Shown here: piece after piece, positions 1 to 6,768 of the stretch
Layout: each line of letters opens with the position of its first letter
How positions within the stretch are numbered: the first letter of the stretch is position 1
From: Parachlamydiales bacterium
GTDB taxonomy: Bacteria; Chlamydiota; Chlamydiia; Chlamydiales; Simkaniaceae
Reading direction: 5' to 3'
Length of the DNA stretch: 11,714 bases
Assembly: GCA_030641465.1 (NCBI GenBank)
Contig: DAOWHK010000219.1
Span: 1 to 11,714, forward strand
Translations under genes and position numbers: made by a program
Notes under the pieces: generated by a model
What the model saw: the letters and a program-made list of their open reading frames with translations, nothing else
Told to the model about the DNA's origin: nothing
The model's database searches: none

Positions 1-237
1 CAAAACGAACTTAATTTCGAACAAGGAACTCTTGCCCAAACTGATAATCCTTTACTCGATGAAGAACTAGAAATTGATGGAGTAAACCAGTTCATCCTTG
101 ATACCATTAAAGATTCAGGATTCGATACTCCTCGAAAAATATTGAATGTAACAGCAGCAGAGTTAGCCAAAGAGGCTGGTATTAGCCGAGAAATGGCAGA
201 AGATATCCTCGAAAAACTGCGCAACAAAAGGACATAA
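1..237 (+). CDS. nusA: Transcription termination/antitermination factor NusA, C-terminal part (5' end outside window)
   Basis: Open from the first base in frame 1 to a TAA at 235-237, giving 78 residues of a C-terminus. NusA binds RNA polymerase and nascent RNA to control pausing, termination and antitermination. The visible part has an acidic stretch followed by a helix-hairpin-helix-like segment (ILNVTAAELAKEAGISREMA), as expected for the C-terminal repeats of NusA. The call rests mainly on that segment and on position: nusA directly precedes infB in chlamydiae and most other bacteria. Only 3 bp separate its stop from the infB start, so the two are almost certainly co-transcribed. The KH and S1 RNA-binding domains would lie upstream of the window and cannot be checked. 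Confidence 0.85.
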   Translation, partial: QNELNFEQGTLAQTDNPLLDEELEIDGVNQFILDTIKDSGFDTPRKILNVTAAELAKEAGISREMAEDILEKLRNKRT

Positions 238-240
238 ACT

Positions 241-2700
241 TTGGCGAAAAATCTAAAGCTAAAAGTCAAAAACGCACAACTTGCCGAGGCACTTAAACTT
301 AACAAGTTAAAAAAAACAGACGAAAAAGCTCCAATCCCTAAAGCCTCTACAAAGCCGTCAAATGCACGAGTTATTAAGGCATCCGAACACGCACGAGTTA
401 TTAAAGCATCCGAGAAATCTGCTGAGCCGGTAATCAAGCCTGCTGAGCCGGTAATCAAGCCTGCTGAGCCAGTAATCAAGCCTGATATCGCGCCAACCCC
501 ACCACCTGTTACTGTCAAACCACCAACTCAAGAAAAAAAACCAGAAACTACACCATCAGTTAATAAAAAGCCTCGTGCAATCGCTACACCAATCAATAAA
601 GAGATTAGAAAGAGCCCGTCTCGAAAACCTATAATTAAAGAGACAAAAGAATCACGTCCAACTGATGCTAAGACACCAACTCAAGAAAAAAAAGGCACTT
701 CCACCCGTGCAACCTCTAGCCAGCCATTAAATAAACCTAGCGAATCCGCCTCTCCAATCAACAAAAAAGCTATTCCAAAACCCGCTAAGCGCTATGAAAC
801 ACCGAGCTCATTTGATTCGCGAGATAGGCAAGGCTTAAGATCTGACGATGAAAGATCATGGAGGAGGCGAAAACCTTCAAGATACAAAACTGCAAAGAAA
901 AGCTCGATTGAAATAGTTAGACCTAAAAACTTGCATATTAGACTTCCTATTTCTTTGAAAGACTTAGCTGTTGCAATGAAGCTCAAAGCCTCTGAAATTA
1001 TTGCTAAGCTTTTCATGCAAGGTGTAACGATTACCATTAATGATACGATCGAGGAAGAAACACTTGTTCAACTCATTGGCCATGACTTTGCTTGTGAAAT
1101 TACAATCGATACTAGTGAAGAAGAAAGGCTCCGTATTACAAATCAGACTATTCAAGAAGAAATCGCATTAAATGCCCCTGATCAATTAAAACAAAGACCC
1201 CCTGTCATTGCATTTATGGGCCATGTTGATCATGGAAAAACCAGTCTTATCGATACAATTAGAAAGAGTCAAATTGCCCACGGTGAAGCCGGCGCAATAA
1301 CTCAACATATTGGCGCGTTTAAGTATCATAAGGAAAATGGAGATATTACAATTCTTGATACTCCAGGTCATGAAGCGTTTACTTTAATGCGTGAGCGAGG
1401 AATTAATATCACAGATCTTGTTATTCTTGTAATTGCTGGAGATGAAGGTATTAAACCACAAACTGAAGAAGCTATTAATAAAGCAAAATCAGCTGGCGTT
1501 CCCATCATCGTTGCAATTAATAAATGTGATAAACCAGATTTTAACGCAGAAAATGTATATCGACAACTTTCTGATCATGAACTACTTCCTGAAGCATGGG
1601 GCGGCGCAATAATAACTGTTAACTGTTCGGCTGTTACTCGCGAAGGAATTGATGAACTTTTAGAAATGATCATCCTTCAATCAGAAGTATTAGAGTTAAA
1701 AGCATGTAGCAATACAAGGGCACGAGGCACAATAATTGAGTCAGAAAAGCACAAAGGCCACGGCTCTGTAGCAACTGTTCTTGTCCAGAATGGCACTTTG
1801 AAGCTTGGTGATGCTATAGTACTTGAAGAGATATATGGCAGGGTCAAGTCAATGTATGATGAAAATGGAAAATCCCTAACTGAAGCTCCTCCCTCCACCC
1901 CTGTAAAAATTACCGGGCTTTCAGGAATTCCAGCAGCTGGAAGCGAATTTATTGTTGTGGATTCTGAGAAAGAAGCCCGTAAACTTTGCTTAGAAAGAAC
2001 TTCTGGTGAAGTGCGCGCAAGACTTAGCAGGTCTAAATCAGAAGGCATTGAGATCTTAATGCAAAAGCATACAGAACGTTCAGAAAAGAAAATTTTAAAT
2101 CTTATTATTCGAGCAGATGTACAAGGCTCTATAGAAGCTCTAATAAATTCTCTTCAAAATATTAAAACAGATAAAGTCGAGCTGAACTTTATCGCACATG
2201 GAGTTGGAGAAATTTCCGAATCAGATGTCGAGCTTTCCGTTGCATCAAGCGCTCCAATTATTGGATTCCATACAAATATTGAAAGCCATGCAGAACCTTT
2301 AGTTAGACATTTTAGTGTAAAAATAATTCAACACGATATCATTTATCACATTATCAATGATGTCAAACAGCTCATGGTTGAAAAACTAGATAAAGTTCGT
2401 GAAGTACATGAGTCTGGAACGGCTACTGTTCAAACTACGTTCAAGGTTTCCAGTCTTGGTACGATTGCTGGCTGTATTGTTAACCAGGGTAGTATCAAAA
2501 AAAATCAAATTGCAAAACTTTTCAGAAAAGACGAGCTTCTCTGGGAAGGTGAAATTTCTTCTTTAAAAAGGGTCAAAGAAGATGTAAAAGAAGTAAAGCA
2601 AGGCCTTGAGTGCGGAATTTTACTGAAAAAATTCAATGATTTCGAAGAAGGCGACCAAATTAAATCCTATACTGTCACTTATACTATCCAAGAGCTATGA
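241..2700 (+). CDS. infB: Translation initiation factor IF-2
   Basis: GTPase that brings initiator fMet-tRNA to the 30S subunit and promotes subunit joining. The 819-residue product has a long basic, Pro/Lys-rich, low-complexity N-terminus (about 1-220) with tandem peptide repeats, then an IF2_N-type domain (about 227-290) and the G domain. All G motifs are visible: G1 GHVDHGKT (327-334), G2 within [11 protein letters not shown]3 DTPGH (373-377), G4 NKCD (427-430) and G5 near SAVTREG. Beta-barrel domain II, domain III and the fMet-tRNA-binding domain follow. The N-terminal [12 protein letters not shown] closely resembles chlamydial IF-2. The start is TTG at 241: no in-frame ATG gives this conserved N-terminus, and AAAAGGA at 226-232 lies 8 nt upstream as a good Shine-Dalgarno. 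The gene overlaps rbfA by ATGA. Confidence 0.97.
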   Translation: MAKNLKLKVKNAQLAEALKLNKLKKTDEKAPIPKASTKPSNARVIKASEHARVIKASEKSAEPVIKPAEPVIKPAEPVIKPDIAPTPPPVTVKPPTQEKKPETTPSVNKKPRAIATPINKEIRKSPSRKPIIKETKESRPTDAKTPTQEKKGTSTRATSSQPLNKPSESASPINKKAIPKPAKRYETPSSFDSRDRQGLRSDDERSWRRRKPSRYKTAKKSSIEIVRPKNLHIRLPISLKDLAVAMKLKASEIIAKLFMQGVTITINDTIEEETLVQLIGHDFACEITIDTSEEERLRITNQTIQEEIALNAPDQLKQRPPVIAFMGHVDHGKTSLIDTIRKSQIAHGEAGAITQHIGAFKYHKENGDITILDTPGHEAFTLMRERGINITDLVILVIAGDEGIKPQTEEAINKAKSAGVPIIVAINKCDKPDFNAENVYRQLSDHELLPEAWGGAIITVNCSAVTREGIDELLEMIILQSEVLELKACSNTRARGTIIESEKHKGHGSVATVLVQNGTLKLGDAIVLEEIYGRVKSMYDENGKSLTEAPPSTPVKITGLSGIPAAGSEFIVVDSEKEARKLCLERTSGEVRARLSRSKSEGIEILMQKHTERSEKKILNLIIRADVQGSIEALINSLQNIKTDKVELNFIAHGVGEISESDVELSVASSAPIIGFHTNIESHAEPLVRHFSVKIIQHDIIYHIINDVKQLMVEKLDKVREVHESGTATVQTTFKVSSLGTIAGCIVNQGSIKKNQIAKLFRKDELLWEGEISSLKRVKEDVKEVKQGLECGILLKKFNDFEEGDQIKSYTVTYTIQEL
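364..417 (+). repeat. 27-bp direct repeat (2 copies) in the infB N-terminal region
   Basis: Two adjacent in-frame 27-bp units (364-390 and 391-417) encode ARVIKASEH and ARVIKASEK. They differ at only a few bases, so the duplication looks recent. They lie in the flexible N-terminus of IF-2, where length variation is common and tolerated. Confidence 0.9.
421..483 (+). repeat. 21-bp tandem repeat (3 copies) in the infB N-terminal region
   Basis: Three head-to-tail 21-bp units (421-441, 442-462, 463-483) each encode AEPVIKP. Units 1 and 2 are identical and unit 3 differs by one synonymous change (ccg to cca). The unit is a multiple of three, so copy-number change by slippage would keep the frame. 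This is a likely length-polymorphic site between strains. Confidence 0.95.
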
Positions 2701-3074
2701 CAACAAAAAGAACAAAACGCCTTAACTCACTCCTTAAAGAAGTGCTAACAGAAGTCATTAGAGAAGATGTCCGAAACCCGAATGTCTCCTCTCTTTTTAC
2801 AATTACAAGTGTCGATATTACTAGTGATTTGACTCTTGCAAAGGTCTATATCAGTGTCATTGGAACAGACGAAGATCGCAAGCTCACCCTTGATGCCTTG
2901 CAATCAGCTGCAGGATTTATTTCTGTTTTTGCCTCCAAGAAAGTAACCATGCGTCACTTTCCAACGCTCACATTCATTTTAGACACTTCTGTTGATAAGC
3001 ATATGAGAATTGATTCTCTTCTTCAAAAAATTGAATCGGAAAAGCAATCCCGTAGTCAAGATGACGCTAAATGA
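2697..3074 (+). CDS. rbfA: 30S ribosome-binding factor A (RbfA)
   Basis: Small KH-fold protein that binds immature 30S subunits and helps 16S rRNA 5'-end maturation, often linked to cold adaptation. The 125-residue product has the usual family length. The start (TKRTKRLNSLLKEVLTEVIR) is the typical first helix, and the middle segment (ITSVDITSDLTLAKVYISV) matches the conserved RbfA strand pattern. It starts at the ATG of an ATGA overlap with infB, which implies translational coupling, and its 3' end overlaps the truB start by 14 bp. The infB-rbfA-truB order is widely conserved in bacteria and supports the call. Confidence 0.95.
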   Translation: MTTKRTKRLNSLLKEVLTEVIREDVRNPNVSSLFTITSVDITSDLTLAKVYISVIGTDEDRKLTLDALQSAAGFISVFASKKVTMRHFPTLTFILDTSVDKHMRIDSLLQKIESEKQSRSQDDAK

Positions 3075-3765
3075 CTCTGCAAATGAAGGAATCCTTCTTG
3101 TCAACAAAGAGCGCGGAAAAACTTCCTTCCACCTTGTATATCTATTAAGAAAGCTCACAGGAATAAAAAAGATCGGTCATACGGGTACGCTCGATCCTTT
3201 TGCAACAGGTGTGATGATCTTACTAATTGGAAGAAATTATACAAAAATTGCAGATCAATTTATTAATGATCACAAGATTTACAATGCTAGCTTGCACCTT
3301 GGCGCTGCTACAAATACATTTGACTGTGATGGAGAAATCACCCAAACATCAACATCTATTCCAACCCTTTCGGAAATAGAAACAGCTCTTTGCTCTTTTC
3401 AAGGAGAAGTCATGCAAACACCTCCGATGTTTTCTGCAAAAAAAATAAATGGACAAAAGCTTTATAATTTGGCACGCAAAGGAATTGAAGTTGAAAGGCA
3501 AGCTGTTCAAGTCAGCCTAGAAACAACCCTTATTTCTTACAATTACCCAACTCTTGAACTTTCGATAAAATGTAGTAAAGGCACATACATTCGAAGTATT
3601 GCGAATGATTTGGGAATTGCTCTTGGTTCTTTCGCTCATCTAAAAGAGCTTGTGCGCACTGAGTGTGGTAAATACTCATTAAAAGAGTGTGTTGACACTT
3701 CATCACTAAAAGACCTAAACTTCCCCTATCGATCTCACTTACTTAAAATTCATGAAAATCTATAG
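3061..3765 (+). CDS. truB: tRNA pseudouridine(55) synthase TruB
   Basis: Makes the pseudouridine at position 55 in the T loop of tRNAs. The 234-residue product shows the catalytic motif GHTGTLDPFATG with the nucleophilic aspartate at D45, the family N-terminus (GILLVNKERGKTSF), and the later motifs QTPPMFSAKKINGQKLY and KGTYIRSIANDLG, which are typical of TruB. The reading frame stays open upstream to an ATG at 3010. The ATG at 3061 is preferred because it puts the conserved GILLVNK at residue 10, as in other TruB proteins, and leaves a 14-bp overlap with rbfA instead of 65 bp. No strong Shine-Dalgarno precedes 3061, so coupling to rbfA translation is likely. The gene overlaps ribF by 14 bp. 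Confidence 0.95.
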   Translation: MTLNDSANEGILLVNKERGKTSFHLVYLLRKLTGIKKIGHTGTLDPFATGVMILLIGRNYTKIADQFINDHKIYNASLHLGAATNTFDCDGEITQTSTSIPTLSEIETALCSFQGEVMQTPPMFSAKKINGQKLYNLARKGIEVERQAVQVSLETTLISYNYPTLELSIKCSKGTYIRSIANDLGIALGSFAHLKELVRTECGKYSLKECVDTSSLKDLNFPYRSHLLKIHENL

Positions 3766-4552
3766 CGAAACCTCAAAAATCCCAGAGCTCAAAGCCCCTA
3801 TTGTAATGACAATTGGTAATTTTGATGGGCTCCATCTAGGACACATTGAGATCATTAATCGCTTAAAACACTATGCGAAAAACAGCGGAACAAGTGTCAT
3901 CACAACCTTTGCAAACCACCCTTCTGAAATACTAACCCCAAATCACAAAACGCCCCTACTTACAAGCTTAGAACATAAACTCCATCTATTTGAAAACTAC
4001 CATATCGATATCACTTACCTAATTCATTTTACTAAAGAGCTAAGAGAGCTTTCCTACGAACAATTTATTCGCAATCTGCGAAAAAAAATCCCTTTTGATT
4101 ACTTGATACTTGGATCAGATGCATCCTTTGGAAAAAATCGCGCAGGTGACAAAAAAAACCTTCAAAAACTCGCAAAAGACCACCACTTTCAAGTGGAATA
4201 CCTCCCTAAGCTTTTATCGGACGGGGAGATCATCTCCAGCCGGCGGCTTCGCAATTGCATTCAGACAGGAAATCTAGAGGAGGCAAAAAAACTGCTCGGG
4301 CGCCCCTTTTCGATCTATCTTAATAAAGGTACCTATCGTCTAAACAAAAATTCAAATTTTCTTGAGATCGATCTAATGATAAATCTCTGTCTTCCCCCTT
4401 CTGGTAATTATAATTCCTATATTATTATTCAAAACAAGCAAATTCCCGCTAATATTAAAATAATTAAAACAGATAATGATTTAACAAAGATTTTTACCGA
4501 TTTAAAACATTTTCAAGAAGAATTATTAAATATACAGATTGTATTTACATAA
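3752..4552 (+). CDS. ribF: RibF-type FAD synthetase (FMN adenylyltransferase) with a degenerate riboflavin kinase domain
   Basis: RibF usually phosphorylates riboflavin to FMN and adenylates FMN to FAD. The N-terminal nucleotidyltransferase half is intact: GNFDGLHLGH (22-31) matches the HxGH-class ATP site, and ISSRRLR (161-167) with LLGRPF (181-186) matches the conserved end of the domain. After residue 186 only about 80 residues remain, against about 120 in a normal riboflavin kinase domain. No GFPTAN-type motif or catalytic Glu motif can be seen; only an LPPSGNY segment recalls the LPP-G-Y of the kinase. The total of 266 residues is below the usual 300 or so. It overlaps truB by 14 bp. Its 3' part is repeated downstream at 5196-5513. 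The adenylyltransferase function is likely; kinase activity is doubtful. A lineage-specific kinase variant cannot be excluded. Confidence 0.9.
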   Translation: MKIYSETSKIPELKAPIVMTIGNFDGLHLGHIEIINRLKHYAKNSGTSVITTFANHPSEILTPNHKTPLLTSLEHKLHLFENYHIDITYLIHFTKELRELSYEQFIRNLRKKIPFDYLILGSDASFGKNRAGDKKNLQKLAKDHHFQVEYLPKLLSDGEIISSRRLRNCIQTGNLEEAKKLLGRPFSIYLNKGTYRLNKNSNFLEIDLMINLCLPPSGNYNSYIIIQNKQIPANIKIIKTDNDLTKIFTDLKHFQEELLNIQIVFT

Positions 4553-4594
4553 TTAGCTCTCTAGTTTATTGTTTTTGCAAAATTTGGAGTAACG

Positions 4595-5179
4595 ATGTCA
4601 CTCATAACCAGTCTACCCCCTTATACACATGTTGATCTAGAAGCTCAGCGTTTAAATGATGAGCAAAACGAGCAATACACATTAATTTCAAAAATTGCTT
4701 TGGGCGTATTTGTAGGAATAGTAAAGTTCTCAGGTATTGCTCTCCTGGAAGTAATTATTACTCAAATTCTATCAGGCTTTGGAATTGAACTGACAGAAAC
4801 TCAAGCGTGCATGCAAATTCTTGAAGATTGTGAAGACCCTTTAATGCAAAAATTAATCATTGCCGAGATTTGTCTAATTGGACCAATTATTGAAGAGATT
4901 ATTTTTCGCTCGGGAATTGACAATGGTTTTCAATTCTCTCAATACCTGATGGGATATGATCCAGATAGTACAACTCAAAAAACGATAAGATTTGCCACAG
5001 CCTCCCTTATTTTCGGAGCCTTGCACCTAACTCCCGAGCAAGGTTATTTAAATATCCCCATTTTCATCTTCACTACTCTTGCTGGTGTAGTATATCACTA
5101 CCTAAAAGAAGAAACAGGAGATATAATTGCTCCAAGCGCGGCGCACATCACCAATAATACTCTTGTGATGATAACATAG
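4595..5179 (+). CDS. CPBP-family (CAAX protease/Rce1-like) intramembrane metalloprotease, copy 1
   Basis: Membrane protein of 194 residues with the three CPBP (PF02517-type) motifs in order: EExxFR (E100, E101, R105), FxxxH (F140-H144) and HxxxN (H184-N188). These are the glutamate, histidine and asparagine residues expected to make the intramembrane catalytic site. Hydrophobic segments lie near 32-58, 88-103, 134-143, 152-167 and in the final helix. There is no signal peptide; a charged N-terminus (DLEAQRLNDEQNEQY) precedes the first membrane segment. TTTGGAG lies just upstream of the ATG. It begins 42 bp after ribF on the same strand. Members of this family process prenylated proteins in eukaryotes and have been linked in bacteria to bacteriocin immunity or maturation; the substrate here is unknown. 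It is most like copy 2 (5557-6153). Confidence 0.85.
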   Translation: MSLITSLPPYTHVDLEAQRLNDEQNEQYTLISKIALGVFVGIVKFSGIALLEVIITQILSGFGIELTETQACMQILEDCEDPLMQKLIIAEICLIGPIIEEIIFRSGIDNGFQFSQYLMGYDPDSTTQKTIRFATASLIFGALHLTPEQGYLNIPIFIFTTLAGVVYHYLKEETGDIIAPSAAHITNNTLVMIT

Positions 5180-5195
5180 TTATTATTGTGACTTC

Positions 5196-5513
5196 ACCTC
5201 TAGATTCTGTTTCGCAATTGCATTCAAGCAGGTGATCTTGAGGATGTAAAAAAACTGCTCGGGGGCCATATTCGATCTATCTCAATAAAGGTACCTATCG
5301 TCTAAACAAAAATTCCAATTTCCTAGAGATCGATCTAATGATAAATCTCTGTCTTCCACCTTCTGGTAATTATAATTCCTATATTATTATTCAAAACAAG
5401 CAAACTCCCGCTAATATTAAAATAATAAAACAGATAATGATTTAACAAAGATTTTTATCGACTTAAAACATTTTCAAGAAGAATTATTGAATATACAGAT
5501 TGTATTTACATAA
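5196..5513 (+). pseudogene. Remnant of a second ribF 3' end (broken copy)
   Basis: This fills most of the 376-bp gap between CPBP copies 1 and 2. From about 5214 it aligns with ribF 4251-4552, at about 96% identity over the last 242 bp and about 80% over the first 60 bp. The match fades out near 5196. It has no start codon or ribosome-binding site. It carries two single-base deletions relative to ribF: one in the ggggg run near 5262-5272, which leads to an early TAA at 5303-5305, and one near 5421-5430 in an A/T run. It keeps the ribF stop codon position (5511-5513). It is therefore a non-coding relic of the tandem duplication. The remaining gap (5514-5556) is the AT-rich leader of the next gene. 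Confidence 0.9.
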
Positions 5514-5556
5514 AATAGCGCTTTAATTTAAACTTTTTGAAAATTTGGAGTAATTT

Positions 5557-6153
5557 ATGTCACCAATAGACCTTTTGTCGCCTATTCATCCCATTGATCT
5601 TGAAGCGCAGCGCCTAGACAATGCACAAAACGAGCAATACACTTTAATTTCAAAAATTGCCCTGGGCATATTTGCTGGAATAGGATGTCTTACATGCAAC
5701 GCGTTCCTAGGCGTTGTGACCGTTGTAATTCTTGATAGCTTTGGAATTGAACTCACAGAAAATCAAGAATGCATGCAGATACTAGAAGATTACGAAGACC
5801 CATTAATCCAAAAAATTCTGATTGCAAGTATTTGTCTATTCGCACCAATAATCGAAGAAATTGAATTTCGCTGGGGACTCGATACTGCTTTTCAATACTC
5901 CCAACAAAGATTGGACTATGATCCAGATAGCACAACTTCGAAAACAATGCGAATTGCTGCTGTGTCCCTTTTTTTTGGAGCCTGTCACTTAACTCCTGAG
6001 CAAGGTTATACAAATATCCCCATTTTTATCATCACAACTCTTCTTGGCGGCGCATTACACTGTCTAAAAGAAGAAACAGGAGACATCATTGCTCCAACTG
6101 CTGCGCACATCACCCATAATACAGTTCTTATGCTACCTGAGATTTTATCGTGA
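5557..6153 (+). CDS. CPBP-family (CAAX protease/Rce1-like) intramembrane metalloprotease, copy 2
   Basis: A 198-residue paralogue of the protein at 4595-5179, aligning without gaps to residue 194. All motif residues keep their positions: E100, E101 and R105, H144, and H184 with N188. The N-terminal 14-37 segment and the C-terminal LKEETGDIIAP segment (170-180) are nearly identical between copies. The first membrane segment (43-60) is strongly divergent, with 5 of 18 residues identical. Both copies carry a YDPDSTT loop (121-127) missing from the third member. TTTGGAG precedes the ATG, as in copy 1. Its stop overlaps the start of the third gene (GTGA at 6150-6153), so these two are probably translated together. 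The catalytic residues look complete, so it is probably active. Substrate unknown. Confidence 0.85.
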   Translation: MSPIDLLSPIHPIDLEAQRLDNAQNEQYTLISKIALGIFAGIGCLTCNAFLGVVTVVILDSFGIELTENQECMQILEDYEDPLIQKILIASICLFAPIIEEIEFRWGLDTAFQYSQQRLDYDPDSTTSKTMRIAAVSLFFGACHLTPEQGYTNIPIFIITTLLGGALHCLKEETGDIIAPTAAHITHNTVLMLPEILS

Positions 6154-6719
6154 TACACCCTGAACCTATTCCGTTTGAGTTTACAAACATTGACAGTTAC
6201 TATGCGCTAGAAAACGAAAGCGATATTTTTGATCGCACTTCAAAAGTTGCTTTAGGAATTATTACAGGCTTTGCAGGGGCCTACCTAGACAATCAGATGG
6301 TAAATTCTATTACAGATATTATGGTCAGCTATGAATATGACATGACTTGTAGCCAAGAGGCTATACTATTGCTTGATTTTTTAGGGCCTTGGTACAACCC
6401 AGCAAAAATTCTTTTAATCTCCTATATTACGCTTTTTGGCCCGATTATTGAAGAGGTAATCTTTCGTGAAGGGTTACATCAATGTTATTCAGAAGTTACG
6501 CAAATGGAGCGCATTTGCGTGTCGTCGGTGATTTTTGGGCTCATGCACCTCTCCCCACTTCAGGGATGGGTCAATATTCCTATTGTTTGCGCAACTACAT
6601 TTCTAGGAGCTATTTTGCATATTCTTCGCGAGATGACAGGGGATATTATTGCACCAAGTGCTGCTCACATCACAAATAATACCTTAGCAATCCATGAATA
6701 CCTAAGCGCTTCTCAATAA
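6150..6719 (+). CDS. CPBP-family (CAAX protease/Rce1-like) intramembrane metalloprotease, third divergent member
   Basis: A 189-residue relative of the two preceding proteins, with a complete motif set: E101, E102 and R106 in GPIIEEVIFREG, H133 in FGLMH, and H173 with N177 in AAHITNN. It is closest to the others in the C-terminal third (NIP, TGDIIAPSAAHITNN) and divergent in the first 80 residues. It lacks the YDPDSTT loop between the EExxFR and FxxxH motifs. The start is a GTG at 6150 overlapping the stop of copy 2 (GTGA), with no clear separate ribosome-binding site, so translational coupling is likely. It is older or faster-diverging than the copy 1/copy 2 pair. The function may be related but the target may differ; nothing in the sequence identifies it. 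Confidence 0.82.
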   Translation: MIHPEPIPFEFTNIDSYYALENESDIFDRTSKVALGIITGFAGAYLDNQMVNSITDIMVSYEYDMTCSQEAILLLDFLGPWYNPAKILLISYITLFGPIIEEVIFREGLHQCYSEVTQMERICVSSVIFGLMHLSPLQGWVNIPIVCATTFLGAILHILREMTGDIIAPSAAHITNNTLAIHEYLSASQ

Positions 6720-6768
6720 TTCCCCGAGCGATTACAATGATGAGAATTTTGATTTAATTTTTGTGTTT

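Larger units (their letters stand above)
4251..6153 (+). repeat. Tandem duplication: ribF 3' end plus CPBP gene, unit about 962 bp
   Basis: The stretch from inside ribF (about 4251) through the first CPBP gene is repeated from about 5214 through the second CPBP gene. Offsets are constant apart from small indels: 963 bp at the shared gcaattgcat, 961 bp at the ribF stop, 962 bp at the CPBP starts. The ribF tails (4311-4552 against the second copy) differ at about 10 of 242 positions. The short leaders before the CPBP starts share aaaatttggagtaa with the ribosome-binding site. The two CPBP proteins are about 66% identical (128 of 194, counted by eye). Confidence 0.9.

Noticed and set aside
364..483. 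Possible CRISPR-like repeat array
   Set aside because: The repeats are directly adjacent without spacers, are multiples of three and lie in frame within infB.
1677..2048. Minus-strand open frame of 123 codons inside infB
   Set aside because: It is a mirror of the strongly conserved infB frame; no ribosome-binding site or recognisable product.
3010..3060. Longer TruB start adding 17 residues
   Set aside because: It would overlap rbfA by 65 bp and add a non-conserved N-terminal tail; the ATG at 3061 places the conserved GILLVNK segment correctly.
4553..4594. Transcription terminator after ribF
   Set aside because: No convincing GC-rich inverted repeat followed by a T run was seen in this 42-bp gap; read-through into the CPBP genes looks possible.
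5196..5513. A short functional gene or small RNA in the gap between CPBP copies
   Set aside because: It aligns with the ribF 3' end and carries two frameshifts; the high conservation is noted as a finding, but no RNA structure or promoter could be supported by eye.
4595..6719. Insertion sequence or transposon carrying the CPBP genes
   Set aside because: No transposase, terminal inverted repeats or target-site duplication were seen; the only repeats are those of the tandem duplication.
6763..6768. GTG start for the phosphoesterase
   Set aside because: It adds only two residues, and the ATG at 6769 gives a clean signal peptide. It cannot be fully excluded because neither start has a clear ribosome-binding site.
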